Position numbers and translations under genes: made by a program | The notes under the pieces: model-generated | What the model was told of the DNA's origin: nothing | Database searches by the model: none | What the model saw: the letters and a program-made list of their open reading frames with translations, nothing else | DNA from: Panicum virgatum | Taxonomy: Eukaryota; Streptophyta; Magnoliopsida; Poales; Poaceae | Length of the DNA stretch: 64,000 nt | Direction of reading: 5' to 3' | NCBI RefSeq assembly: GCF_016808335.1 | Contig: NC_053138.1 | Coordinates: forward strand, 55,954,951-56,018,950 | Part shown: positions 33,625 through 45,866 of the stretch, one piece after another | Numbering within the stretch: the first letter of the stretch is position 1 | Layout of the letters: each line of letters begins with the position of its first letter

Positions 33625-34480
33625 CTTCTGAATGTTCCATTGGAACATTTCCGAATGTTCCTTTAAATTTGTAGAATGTTCTTGAGAAAAAATATTCATG
33701 AACATTTTAAAAAGTTCGGGAACATATTTGAATGTTCCATTTGAACTATTTTAAATGTTCCTAAACATTCTTAAAACATTCAAAAAGTTCCAGAACATTC
33801 AATAAACATTTGAAAACATTTCGGAATGTTCGTTGGAACTTTGTAAAATGTTCCAGACATTCAAAAAATTCCCAAGGTATTTTTTAAAACATTTCAAATT
33901 GTTGAATTGGATATATTTGAGAACAAGTCACAAAATGTTCCCAAGGTGTTTGAGAACAACTCACAATGTTCTGGATAATTGCCGAAAATGTTCAGATTTT
34001 TTTAACTTTTAAAAATGTTCATGAGAAATATGAATGGAAACATTTCAGAATGTTCCTTAGAACTTATTAAAATGTCCCTGAACATTCAAAAAGTTCCCGA
34101 ACAAATTTGTAAACATTTCAAATTGTTAAGTGAAAAGATGTTTTAGAACAACTCACAAATGTTTTGGATAAAAATTGCCAGAAATGTTTAGAAAAAAGTT
34201 TGAACTTTTTAAAATGTTTCTGAAGAATTTATTTGGAAACATTTAAGAATGTTCCATTCGAACTATTTAAAATGTTCCTATGCATTCAGAAAAAAGTTTT
34301 GAACTTTTCAAATTATTCCAATACGTTTACTTTTTTTAGAAAAAAGTTATAACCTCTTCAAAAAGTTCTTCAATCATTTAGAATGTTTTGAACATTTCAA
34401 ATTATTTCAATACATTCAGAAAAGTTTTGAGCTTTCAAAATATTTTTATGCGCATTTTAGAATATTTGAACCATCTAAAG
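33625..34480. repeat. Degenerate GAATGTTC/GAACATTC repeat tract
   Basis: About 850 AT-rich bases are dominated by GAATGTTC, AAATGTTCC, GAACATTC and AAACATTTC words in both orientations. At least seven exact GAATGTTC palindromes are present (starting near 33630, 33653, 33673, 33730, 33824, 34048 and 34247). It is non-coding. The word matches the GAAnnTTC core of heat-shock elements. Confidence 0.8.
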
Positions 34481-34949
34481 TTGTTCCAAACTCCAGACTA
34501 ACTAAAATATGATTGATGCCAGCAAAAAAATAAAAAGAGGAAGATGAGAGGCATCATGCTTTAGTATGGGTCATAAATGCTTAATAGGCCTCCGACAAAC
34601 CAAACAAAAGCGGACGCACGTCAGAATTGTCCCACGACAGCCCTAAAAGAAAAAAGAAAAAGCTCCCGCGACAGCACATCGACAACAGCCCACGCAATGT
34701 GTGGTGCACGCGACCCGAGACAAGTGAGCTGCGGCGGAACCGCTTCTGCGACGCGTCAGCGCCTACTCGCGCGCGCGATAAATAGAAATCCCCGATCTAT
34801 CGGTGATCGTTCCTCGTTGACGTGCAATTCAGAAACAAGTACACTCTACCCTGTGCTGGGCTGCACACACAGTGACAAGTGTGCCATTTTTACTGGAACG
34901 ACAGTGAGCTGCATGCAGTAAATGAAATTATAAAACCATAAATCCACGA

Positions 34950-35571
34950 GGCAAAATAGCCAAAAATTTGTACCTGAACTATGAGGTTCGGCTCAATTTG
35001 GTCACTAAACTATAAAAACGTTCAATTCAGTCCTTGAACTATCCTAACTGGTCCACATTCATCCTTAAATCCAATGTGGCACGCCATGTAGCCTCCTTCA
35101 ATCATCACCCAGTCAATTTGGGTTGCGAAATACCCTTTTTACCCTCCATCCATAGAACCTGTTTAACATAGGCAACTTCTAGCCCGCATCGAGCCAGACC
35201 GCTCCCTTCGCTGCCAGGTTGCCGCCCCTCCCAGGTTGCGCAGCTAGCCACCCCCTCACCACCCGCTCCCTGCCAGCGAGGCTGCCGCAGCCAGACCATC
35301 CCTAACCACCCTCCCAGTAGCTCGCAACGATGCGGGTTGGAAGCTGCCTGTGTTAAATCTACTATATATATGGATGGAAGTTAAAAAAAGGTATTTCAAG
35401 GATTCAAGGAATGGACGGTGACTGGAGGAGCCTACATTGCGTGCCACATCGGATTCAATGATGAAGTTAGGCTGGTTAGGATAGCTCAAAGATTAAATTG
35501 GACGTTTTTATAGTTTAGAGACCAAATTGAGCCGAGCACCATAGTTCAAGGATAATTTTGGCTATTTTGCC
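34950..35571. mobile_element. Mutator-like foldback MITE
   Basis: Inverted termini starting GGCAAAATAGCC extend about 160 bp, then pair imperfectly further in. The 9-bp flanks AATCCACGA and AATCCATAA differ by two transitions, as for a decayed Mutator duplication. Confidence 0.7.
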
Positions 35572-35580
35572 AATCCATAA

Positions 35581-36757
35581 TGTACGTACAGCTGCATTGT
35601 TTGGGCTGCAATTAATTCACTGATGACTCTTTCTCATAAGAATGAGGTGTATGGCTAAAAAAAGAGACAAGAAAAAAGAATCAAATCTCGCCATCTCTAA
35701 ATGCCCTTTTTCTCCTGAGGTTGTCGAATTATTCGAAAAACATATTGGCTACAAAAAGTTCTTATCAAGAAAATTTTCATTTTTACATGCATGCCTTGAT
35801 CAGTTGTGCTTGTTCTGACGAAACAAGGCAATACTGTTCAAGTATTTTTCCTCCCTTTTTCCTTAGCTTCTTCCAATCACATGCCTTCGATCGACCCGGA
35901 TGGTGCTGGTGCGTGCTCTCTGCTGCACGTGAGCCGCTCGACTGGGAGGAGAGGAAGACGACAGGTGTGATCAGGCTTTTCGAGATAATATAGATTATAT
36001 TTCGCCAAAAAAAGCTAATATAGATTATTGTCAGTCGGAACAAACTAAAGCTAAGGACAAAAAGCTAAACTGCTTGCGCACTCGAGGCTTTGGCAAAAGA
36101 TACGCGTCCCCAAGAATCAACATAGTAAGCCCTGGACGCGTAGGGGATTGAAGAGATTTGTCCGTCTTGGTCCAGGGGTCCTCCCCTCCCCCTGCACTGC
36201 AACTAGCATAGACGATGTTATCTTTAATGTAAAAAAAGATGCGCGTAAACAATATCAAACTTGCATAATGCCACGTCATTGAAGGAAGGAAAAGTCTGAG
36301 AAGAAGTAGGAACAATATCAGGGAAACAGCAGGAGCTAGCTCTTCAGTGTATTTTTCAGACGGCAAATAGGCTTTTGCTTGCTGCTTGCACTGGATCCCT
36401 CTTGTATGAACCTGGTGCTGCGTTTCTTCCCAGGCTGTGTAAACTTCTCATGCATTCTGCCTGCCGTTTCTTCTGACCAGTCTCGGAATATTTTCATCGT
36501 CTCTGCATATATATGCATGCGACATGGCTGTTGTTCATTCATCAAGGATACCATGATCGTTCCTTCACCTCGACACCTCTGCTGAGAGGTATCGATCACC
36601 CACCCCACGCATCCCTCCCTTTTCTTTACTTTCCTTTTCCCCCTCCCAAAATCCAAGTTCCCTTGTTATAAGATACTGCTGGGTCGTTCCTCAGCTATAC
36701 ATAGGTGATTATATGTATATATGTTGGCCCACATGTATTTTACATACTGAGGCAGCT
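35581..36757. other. Unassigned sequence
   Basis: No gene or repeat was recognised. A 106-codon minus-strand frame at 36336-36656 has no recognisable domain. Confidence 0.45.
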
Positions 36758-36766
36758 TAAGTTATA

Positions 36767-37912
36767 GAGTAAAATGCACTGTGGGTACATGAACTTATAG
36801 TGCTGTGTCAAATAGGTCCATAAACTTAGAAACCGGACATCTAGCCCCTCGAACTTGCGAACCCGTTCACCCCAGGTCCAGTCCGGTTTTGCATGGCTTG
36901 CATGGCACTGTGCGCCCGTGATTTGCTACAGTAAACCCGGATTTGCTACAGTTACCGCGGTTTTGTTTTTTCTTTTCTGATTTATTTCGGCTGAATCTTT
37001 GAAAAATCATAACTCTTCGATACAACATCGGATGAAGATGATTTTTATATGAAAATTGTAGCCCTCGACGAGATCTACAACTTTCTAGTTTTGAGTTTTT
37101 TCATTTAATGAAGTTAAGTTGCCCAAAAAAATTATACAAAAGTACAGCACCATAATAATCACGTACTTCTGCTTGTCGCACTAGAAAATTAATATATTTT
37201 TCTGTTTGTTGTCAAATGAAGACACTTTATATTCCAAAATTTTAACACTTTTAACGATCTAGATTCTTGTAGTTTTGAGTTTTTACATTTAAAGTTATTA
37301 AGATGTTGATAAAATAATATAAAGCCTCAACGTCTTTTGCGTACTTAATATGCTGCTTTATACTGTTTTATCGACATTTTAACAACTTCAAATATAAAAA
37401 CTTAAAACTCTAAGAATCTAGATCTTTTAGAGTACTAAAATTTTAGTATACAAGTGTCTTCATTTGACAACAAACAGAAAAATATATTAATTTTCTAGTG
37501 CGAGAAGCAGAAGTACGTGATTATTATGGTGCTGTACTTTTGTATAATTTTTTTGGGCAACTTAACTTCATCAAATGAAAAAACTCAAAACTAGAAAGTT
37601 GTAGATCTCGTCGATGACTACAATTTTCATATAAAAATCATCTTCATCCGATGTTGTATCGAAGAGTTATGATTTTTCAAAGATTCAGCCGAAATAAATT
37701 AGGAAAGAAAAAACAAAACCGCGGTAACTGTAGCAAATCCGGGTTTACTGTAGCAAATCGCGGGCGCACAGTGCCGTGCAAGCCATGCAAAACCGGACTG
37801 GACCTGGGGTGAACGGGTTCGCAAGTTCGAGGGGCTAGATGTCCGGTTTCTAAGTTTATGGACCTATTTGACACAGCAGTACAAGTTCATGTACCCACAG
37901 TGCATTTTACTC
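36767..37912. mobile_element. Mutator-like foldback element, near-perfect 1.1-kb palindrome
   Basis: Arms of about 570 bp starting GAGTAAAATGCACTGTGGGT fold onto each other around 37340. A perfect 9-bp duplication, TAAGTTATA, flanks the element (36758-36766; 37913-37921). The 9-bp duplication and long TIR identify a Mutator-superfamily MITE. It is non-coding. Confidence 0.9.
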
Positions 37913-38286
37913 TAAGTTATATATACATGGGTGAGCTATTTTGCCATCTTTGAAGGTACCTCCCCAGTTATAATTTTCTTATGGTAGTATAGTAGTAGGC
38001 TAGTATCCGTGGAACCTTGTCTCTAATACGGTAATACTCAGCGTTTAAATGGTCCATTTATAGACCAACCCGAGATGTGGTGTGAGCCGGCGTACATACT
38101 ACAACGTATCTTTTACACTTCCATTCTTAATTCGTGTAAAAGGGTTAACTTGAAAGTGTTATGTCAGGATTTTTAAAAGGTTTTTTTTTCAAAATTATTT
38201 ACTGCGACTACAAAGGTGTGATTAATGCTACTAGGCTACAAAGGTGTGACTAATGCCACCACACTCAAACCCTTGCATGACACTAG

Positions 38287-39180
38287 GGGTGTAAACGGAG
38301 CGGATACTGATGGATATCACTAGCATATTTTGTTTTCATAGTTTTCTTCGGAGTCGTAGTCGGACACAGATACCTATCGAATACAGATATGAATGCGGAT
38401 TATCTGATACGAATATGAGTACATACATATCGAATACAGGATGAGATGGATGCGAACAATGTCAGTCATGAATATTTCCTTGGATGCAGAATAAAAGCAA
38501 TAACCATATATATCACACTTGTTGTAATTATTTGTCCCCTCAACGAGCCTAAATTTAACTAGTTTATGGTGAAAGAGTCAAATTATATGATATTTGAATG
38601 AACAACCAAGATGTATGTACCCAATAAAATCAACAAGCTTAAAGAATGTTTAACTAAAAATGATAAACCCAAATAAATAGATTAGATAGAAAAAGTTAAT
38701 TTGGGAAAAAAAAACTTGCAACTCACCTCACTTACTATTCTGAAAATCTTTTTGAAATTTTATTAAAATGTAATAAATCTATTTTTGACCATCGAACTAA
38801 TGCCGAAGTCCAAATTTACTCCTTGAACTAAAAGACTAGGGCAAATAAGATCCAACTCCAAATAGAGCGTCAATAGATATTAATAATATTTTTAGAAACT
38901 TTTTTGCTAGTGTTGTAATTTTCTAATTCAAAATAAAGTATTTATAAATTGTTAGAGATTAAATCAGATTTTGGTAATATATATATTTAATATAATACAA
39001 CTATCCAAACCTAATATCCGACTTGGCTATCCGAATTATTCGACTAGATATCTGATCGATACTATTCATCTTATATCTGAATCCCATATCCGGAAAAACC
39101 ATCCGGATTCATATGCGATTTTCGACAAAATATCTGAATAAATGAAAATAATATCCAAATCATTATACAATTCCTTTTGG
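38287..39180. mobile_element. Decayed hAT-like remnant
   Basis: It starts TAGGGGTGTAAACGGAGCGG, a common grass hAT terminus, and continues with many ATCCG/GGATAT and TATCTGA motifs up to about 39180. The opposite terminus is not recognisable. Confidence 0.4.
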
Positions 39181-40232
39181 TATCCATATAGTCTCCCTAT
39201 ATTTATGTGTAATAGCAAGTTCCATGTAGTGGTAGTGTGGTATTAACTAGTTATGTGCAAACTATATAGTACATACTCCACATGAGTTGATATGGATTAT
39301 TTGGTTGAAGTTATTGTTTAATCTAACATTCTTACACTACATTCAAATATGCACTATGGTATTCCATTTGCATCACTATATTCTTGGTGACAAATGCAAT
39401 AAATGGCATCAACATTAATATGATCCAAAAAAAATTAATTGAAGATAAGTTGCTACCGGTTATATAATATAAATTTATATCTATCATTTAATTCAATATA
39501 AGTTGCTTATGATGTCGATGTCAATTCCCTACATAGGTCGATATACAATAACAACATAGATTGTTGATGACCTCTACATAAATTTGGTATTAGACATAAT
39601 ATAAGTTGGTAGACAGTCATCACATACATTACTATATTGGCTATGCATAAATTGTTATATTATGTCTAGAAAAATTGTCTGTGTTTGTACAAAAGTTGTT
39701 GCGACTTATGTATATAGTACAATTGGCAAATTTACCCAAGTTGCTACTACTATTACATGTGAGTTATTAGTATATATCAAATGTCAAACAAATGCAATAT
39801 ATATAATCCATTTTTTAATCTCATTATAAGAAATATAATACTGCAAAAAAATACAATAAAAAATAATACTAAATGATGGAGATGCTATCTTTTAAAGGGT
39901 ATATATGGACTTGTATAATAGTGACCAACTATTTGGCGCCATCAATCAGTTTCTTGGTGTTAGACTATGTCCGGCCTCTGCATAGCCTTTCATGCATAGT
40001 AATTATATGTATACCAACTAGGGCAATGCGCTAGTACTATGCATAACGCTATGAGTCACATATCAACGTGGACCCAAAATAAAGAGCTTCTTGTAGAGTT
40101 ATGATTATGATATGCTAAAAGTAGTACCCAGTCATAATAACAAACTAAAGCCAATATATTATGCAACTCATAGTCATCATTTTTTTTAAAAAAATATATG
40201 AATTCCGGATACATAACCACCCAACATGACAT
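39181..40232. other. AT-rich unassigned sequence
   Basis: No gene, repeat array or transposon terminus was recognised. Confidence 0.5.
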
Positions 40233-41152
40233 CACTGGTATAGAAAACATTTGTGCTGGCACCTTATTTTTTGTGTGCTGGCAGTCAACATAAGCAACCG
40301 CCAGCACAAATTATTTTTTAAGAAAAAATCAAATAATTATTCATATGAATTCGAATGAAGACAAATTTTATATGAAAGTTATAGAGCTCGATGAGATCTA
40401 AAACTTTGTAGTTCACAATATTTTAGTTCAATGCCATTTACTAGGTCAAATAATTGTTACTATTTCTTAAATCTAAGTTTAAACCTCATATTCAAGTTAT
40501 AGAGAACCTAAGATGAAAATATATTTTATATTCAAGTTATAAAGTTCGATGAGATCATTTACAAATTTTTTTTAAAATCTAATTGTAAAAACCAAAATTT
40601 GAATTTTTGAATTTTTTAGTCAATCTCGAATGAGGATGAACTTTATACCAAAGTTATAGTGCTTGACAAGATCTAAAACTTTATAGTTGATAACTTTTTA
40701 ATTTAAGATCATTTAGAGTGTCAAACACAAGATATAAAATTCCAAAAAGTGATATTAAAAGAATAGCATATCTTGGGAAGATAGATGTAATGTGTAAGTG
40801 AGATGGTAAGGAAGGAACGCGCGAAGTGAAAGATCTGAGGTTCGAACCACATATGCTGCATGTGCTTGAAAAATGCGGTACTGGTGTCAAATGATGGACG
40901 GTTCGATGTAGATGTCTATTAAAATATAAAAATAATTTTTCATTCTAGTTTTGCATTTTAAAATTTTATATGATTGGAATTGATTTGTGCTGGACTGCTA
41001 GTGGGTGCTTAAGATGACTGCCAGCACAAATGCATTTGTGCTAGCGGTCGTCCACTCGTCAGCACAAATGTTGATTTGTGCTGGCGGGTGTTAAACCACC
41101 AACACAAACATATTTTGATCGCCACCACAAACGATTTATTTTTGTGGTAGTG
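40233..41152. mobile_element. Small non-autonomous CACTA element
   Basis: It begins CACTGGTATAGAAAA and ends TTTTTGTGGTAGTG, with CAT duplications at 40230-40232 and 41153-41155. Both ends carry several TTTGTGCTGGC / GCCAGCACAAA subterminal repeats. The middle is AT-rich and non-coding. Confidence 0.85.
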
Positions 41153-41155
41153 CAT

Positions 41156-42140
41156 TAAAAAGTATAGTAGTTATTTTATTTATTTTTGAAGGTAGAATAT
41201 TAACAGTTTTTGTCCATATTACTACAAGAAACTGCACTGTAACTTTAGAACTAAGCATAAATCAATTAAGTCAAACTAGGCCAATTGAAATCTTAGAATT
41301 TTTAGCCGAGATCCATTCAAATATGGTCTATTTAATTACATTAGACCCAATCGTGACTCGTGAGTCAACCTCAGCAATAAGTTGATATGAGAAACGCATG
41401 GCACTTGTGATTTCTTTTTGAACACGACGTGAGTACGGTTTGGTCCACTATGGTGCCCAAGGGCTTAATTAAATTCAATCCATGAATAACCGTAATACAT
41501 TAAAATTAAAATTAAATCTTATTGAGGAACCATTTTTCAATTTACCAAGAATAAATGGGATTATTGTCAGCGTGCCTAATTTTTTACAATGTTTAGATGC
41601 CAATCCAGCAACTTTATGTGCATCTTCAAATGACAATTTAAATACAACCCATGTATTAAATATTCTGTTAAATTTTAATTTTTTATCCCTATAAATATAC
41701 GCAATAGCCTACCTATATGAGCATCACTGAGAGATTGAACCAACAGATATCGAGATTGACAAAGTTAATGCTGGTAACGTGCATGTTATCTACCACTGAA
41801 CGAAACAAGGCCAATTAAATCTTAAAATAAATTTATAAAAAAATGGGAGCAATGGAGCTGAGTCGAGAACTCAAAGCTAGTGCGCAGGTTACAACACAAG
41901 AAACCTCAAATGCTGAGCTATAGATATACTTTTAAAAAATATCTTTCCATAATGAATCTAATAATTTTTATTTTAAGCCCTTATTCAATATAAAAACTAT
42001 AGATATTAGATTTAAAATATTTGAACTTAATTAGATGAACTTATATTTGTGATCCGAGCAAGAGATAAAGTTTTGACTGGAAACATATTTAGATGAACAT
42101 TTATTATCGGAGAAAGTATACTCGTCTCAAATCCTAAGAC
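41156..42140. other. AT-rich unassigned sequence
   Basis: No convincing feature was seen. Short open frames here look random. Confidence 0.5.
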
Positions 42141-42309
42141 CCCATTTGGAAGGGCTCCGCCATCAGCTCCAACCGGAGCCGCACCAAATGGTCGCGCAGG
42201 CAGAGCGCTCCTGGGTGGCGCGTTGGGAGAGCCGGAGCCCTTTTGTGGATCGCTATTCGTCTGCTCCAGTTCCGGATCCGCAATCCAGAAACCCTCCCAA
42301 ACGGGGCCT
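42141..42309. mobile_element. Short MITE with GACCCCATTTGGAAGGG ends
   Basis: The left GACCCCATTTGGAAGGG and right CCCTCCCAAACGGGGC are imperfect inverted termini of a type common in grass hAT or Harbinger MITEs. CTA may flank both sides. About 170 bp. Confidence 0.45.
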
Positions 42310-43261
42310 ACCGACCATCCAAAATTCCAAATGAAGAAGACAAGTATCGACCATCCAAAATTTCTAAATGAAGATGTGAAACCGAGGAGGCGTGGACACA
42401 TCTCGTCGAGTGTCGTTTTGGCAAAAAAAGAAAGAAAAACGAAGCCAGCAAAGATTGCGCTTCCCGGGGGCATAGTTATTAGGTCCGGAGATCGAACCGG
42501 TGAGGCTATCGGTTCGCTGGCTCACTGGTCCAACCGTAAAGAACCGGTTGAACCGCTAGTTCGATAGTTTCGGACCGGAGAATTGAACCGTCCATAAATA
42601 CTTTCAAACTGGTGCAATATCATAATATATAATAGACAATTAGCAACATAGAGGTGACCACATGTACAAATAAATTGTTAAATAACATAATTATATAAAT
42701 AAATTCCAACTAATCTAGCTACAAGTCCACAAAAGATACTAAAAAATTATCATTTTGTGTGTTTGTGGTTGTTAACTCAAATAATATGAAGGCTAACATA
42801 TAATAATATAGTAAACTAACAATATTTCATAATGCATCATAGCAAGATGTGTCTTAATTTAATAAATTTTTTAAGTTTTGGTGCTCTAGAGTTGTTTTAC
42901 GGGATATACCAAAAATAAATATGCATAAAAAGACAATATATGTAGCATTTATGAATTTAAAAAGCTTAATTTAAATATTTACCATTATAAAACAATCTCA
43001 AATGCTAAAATAAAGTTAACAATTGCAAAGAGCTCGTCGAAATAATCAAAATGGACATATTATTTGTCTAATTTGGAGCTCATACGAAACCCATACGAAA
43101 AACCAGTTCAATTGGAACCGACCGGTTAACTGGTTCCGTAAAAAAACGGCAGGTCCAACCGGCTTTTATCGGTTTTACTAAACGAACTGAACCGCTACAT
43201 TTATCCTGTCCCGGCGACATCGCAAGATTCCCCTGATATCCGGGGTCACGGCCGGGACGTA
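42310..43261. other. AT-rich region bounded by AACCGG-rich segments
   Basis: Segments at 42480-42600 and 43095-43200 are rich in AACCGGTT/GGTTCGA words in opposing orientation and could be the ends of another MITE. No target duplication could be defined. Confidence 0.3.
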
Positions 43262-43335
43262 TGGCATCCACGCGGATTCTCATTGACATCTGTTCGATGC
43301 ACTCATTTCCTCGTCCCCTCCTCGCCTCGGCGGCT

Positions 43336-43343
43336 CTATATAA
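43336..43343 (+). promoter_or_regulatory. TATA box of the four-exon gene fragment
   Basis: CTATATAAG lies about 100 bases before the ATG at 43438, in a locally GC-rich region, as in a normal plant promoter. Confidence 0.6.
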
Positions 43344-43437
43344 GAGAGGGGCGGATGCATATGCTTGCGTACTCCACAGCAGGCCGGGCGGGGCGAGCGA
43401 CTGGGAGCGTGAGAGAAGAGTCGAGCGACCGAGAGCG

Positions 43438-44401
43438 ATGATTGCTGAGGAGCCGCCGGCGAAGCGGCAGAAGACGACGGCGCCGTCCGGCGAGGCGCCG
43501 ATGCCGAGGAGCCGGATGCTGCGCCGGACCCTGTTCGCGGTGATGTTCTTGGTGCGAATGTGAGTGGCCCCCCCATGCGTCCACTCGTTTGTTCTTGAAT
43601 TGAGCTCTTCGCCTTTCTTGCATTGATCCGTCCGTTGGCTGTGAGCAGGAGCGTCAGGATCGCAAGCTTGACCAAAATCCGCCTCATGGTAAGCTTGATC
43701 GCCCCCTTTCCTGTGCAAAAACCAGTACCACTGACTTCTTTAACTAGCTTAATCAATTGCCATCCTTGATGTGTCCTCATCTCTACAACTCTAGTCAGTC
43801 TAGTCATTGATCTGCTCCCAAATTGGGTATAGCAATTTAGCAAGTTAACAACTGCCTGCTTGTATTGGGTACTGACTAAACTGAACTCTTTTTACGGAGA
43901 GGCTCCTCCTAAAGCCACATGACAGTACAGATTACATAGGAACAGGGTCTATCTTCAATCATCCTATGAACCCATGAACACTCCCCAAAATGTTAGAATA
44001 CACTTCCCAAAATGTTAGATACCGTGACACAAAGATATTGCCTTTTTTGTCCCCACCTCTTTTTATTACATGTAGCAATTCTCTAACATTTTCTTTGCCC
44101 GTGGCGCTGGTCGTTCCTGCACTTTTTTTGCAGATTCAGAGACATGTTGGTCTGGCCTTTCGATTGGTTTCAGGGTAAGATCTTCTTTCCCTTTGGTGAT
44201 GTAGACCTTTAAGTGTCTCCCTCTCTTAGAAGTTAGAACGACATAATTTTTTTCATAAGAATAGACAATTAAGATTTTACATTGTAGATTACTAGTATGG
44301 GTTAGCCCAAATATATTGTTTTCATGTTTTCTTTTCATGAGACCGTAAAATTTATATGTAGGTCGCTATCAGCCTTGATTGAGAGGCACTGGGATCGATT
44401 G
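43438..44401 (+). pseudogene. Four-exon head of an unidentified gene, captured with its promoter
   Basis: Exons inferred from GT-AG signals are 43438-43559 (122 nt), 43649-43688 (40), 44134-44174 (41) and 44362-44401 (40). Each junction has a good donor (GTGAGT, GTAAGC, GTAAGA, GTAGGA) and a pyrimidine-CAG or TAG acceptor. The three joins keep one frame, which chance would rarely give. The predicted 81 residues begin MIAEEPPAKRQKTTAPSG, with a nuclear-localisation-like PPAKRQK. They continue into a basic, moderately hydrophobic stretch ending IERHWDRL. I do not recognise the family. After the fourth donor no further exon was found before a Helitron end at 44640, so the gene is truncated. It lies in the centre of the giant foldback structure and is probably a captured host gene start. 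It could also be a small decayed resident gene. Confidence 0.55.
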
Positions 44402-44639
44402 GTAGGACCATACCTCTATTTCATACCAAAGTTTGTGTTTTCAGTTTACTAGCATCTTTCTTTGATAAAATCGAAGTATGCTTTGTGATATAGTTAGCAT
44501 TCAACAAAGTGTGGTATCAACGTATTATGTTTTTCCAACTTTACACATTTCCTATATTTTATTTGTAATTCTGTTTCCTTGTGAAATCTCACTCCCATTT
44601 AGATGAACTTGCAACTCTTTCTTTCTCTATTTAAAATGA

Positions 44640-44886
44640 CTAGGCAAATATGTCCGTGCGTTGCAACGGGCAAAATTGGTATAAGTATCGAATACGTATA
44701 GTTGCTTGTGCGTTAATTTGTAGGGATCTACATGATCGAGTCGTGGACGGAGGGCTTGTCCGACTCACATACGGGATGGATTAAGGCCCACCTATCAATA
44801 ACACAAGGCGGACCAAACCAAAAATTTAGGCGGACCAAACCAAAAGTTTAAGTGGAAACCTTGCTTGCTTTAGAAATAGATATAGA
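44640..44886 (-). mobile_element. Small non-autonomous Helitron
   Basis: On the minus strand it begins TCTATATCTATTTCT after an A, and ends with a CCCGTTGCAACGCACGG near-hairpin and CTAG followed by T. These are standard grass Helitron termini (5' TC, 3' hairpin, CTRR, A-T target). Confidence 0.65.
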
Positions 44887-45093
44887 TTTGTCAAGTTATG
44901 CATTCTGTTACTGGAACTCTTTCTTTCAACTATTGGTAGGTTCAGAATCAGAACATAAATACAGCATTAACTCTGCCATTAGTTTCTAGGGGTCTGCTGA
45001 TTGAAGCATTAGGATTCAATAAGCACCCATCTTTAGCTCTTTACCATTAAAAGATTCCTCTTTAGATATTTAGCACCAAAAGATACAATGTTA

Positions 45094-45852
45094 GAGCATC
45101 TCCAAGAGACTCTGTAAAAACTTTTAGATAGATAAATTTCTAAAAAAACCACAAAAATGTGAATCCGACAGCCTTGCTATCGCGCCCCCGCTCGGTATCC
45201 GGCTTGGAAAAAGGAGGGCACCGCATGACATCTTTCGCGAGCAGACCTCAGCTTGCTATTGCCCCCGCCCCACGTGCTCCCTCCCTCCCGCGAGTTGCTC
45301 CCGCCACCGAGCTCCCCTCCGGTGCTCACCTCCCGGCGCTCCTCTCCCGCCGGCGGAGGGCGCGGTCCCAGCGGAGGGCGGCGTGGCCGCCGAGCTCCCC
45401 TCCGGTGTTCCCATCTCAGCCCTCCTCTCCTATCGGCGGGGCACGGGTGAAGGGCGGCGCGGGCTCTGCGGCGAAGGCCGCTGCCGAGCTCCCCTCAGGC
45501 GCTTCTCTCCCACCAGCAGAGGCCGCGGGCTCCGCGGCGAAGGCCGCCACCGAGCTTCCTCCCACAGCCGGGCTCGTGTCCCGCCAGCGGAGGTCGCACA
45601 CGGCCTGGGAGGCGCCGGCTCCCGCTCCTCCCAGACCCTCCGTCGAGCTCGCTCCTGCTGCTACCGCCATGGATGGGAGCACAAGGAGGGGAGCAGATGA
45701 TTTTGTGGGGCCCACACATCAGTTCGTTGGAGAGAGAGGAGAGGAGAGAGAATTGAATATGAAGAGAGAGAGATATAGAGAGAATTCTAACTAAATGACT
45801 AGTTAAATGAAAATTTAGCTAGTCTGATTTAGAGACTGTCTTGGAGATGCTC
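45094..45852. mobile_element. Non-autonomous Harbinger element, second family (right arm)
   Basis: GAGCATCTCCAAGAGACTCT and its inverted partner, with TTA at 45091-45093 and 45853-45855. It is the inverted counterpart of 25706-26497. The core is open for 211 codons on the plus strand with no known domain. Confidence 0.78.
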
Positions 45853-45866
45853 TTACAGATATATAA

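Noticed and set aside
36336..36656. 106-codon minus-strand frame
   Set aside because: No recognisable domain, no promoter or splice context; likely chance.
36767..37912. Possible microRNA precursor
   Set aside because: The hairpin is far too long and near-perfect, and it has transposon ends with a 9-bp target duplication. A Mutator foldback explains it.
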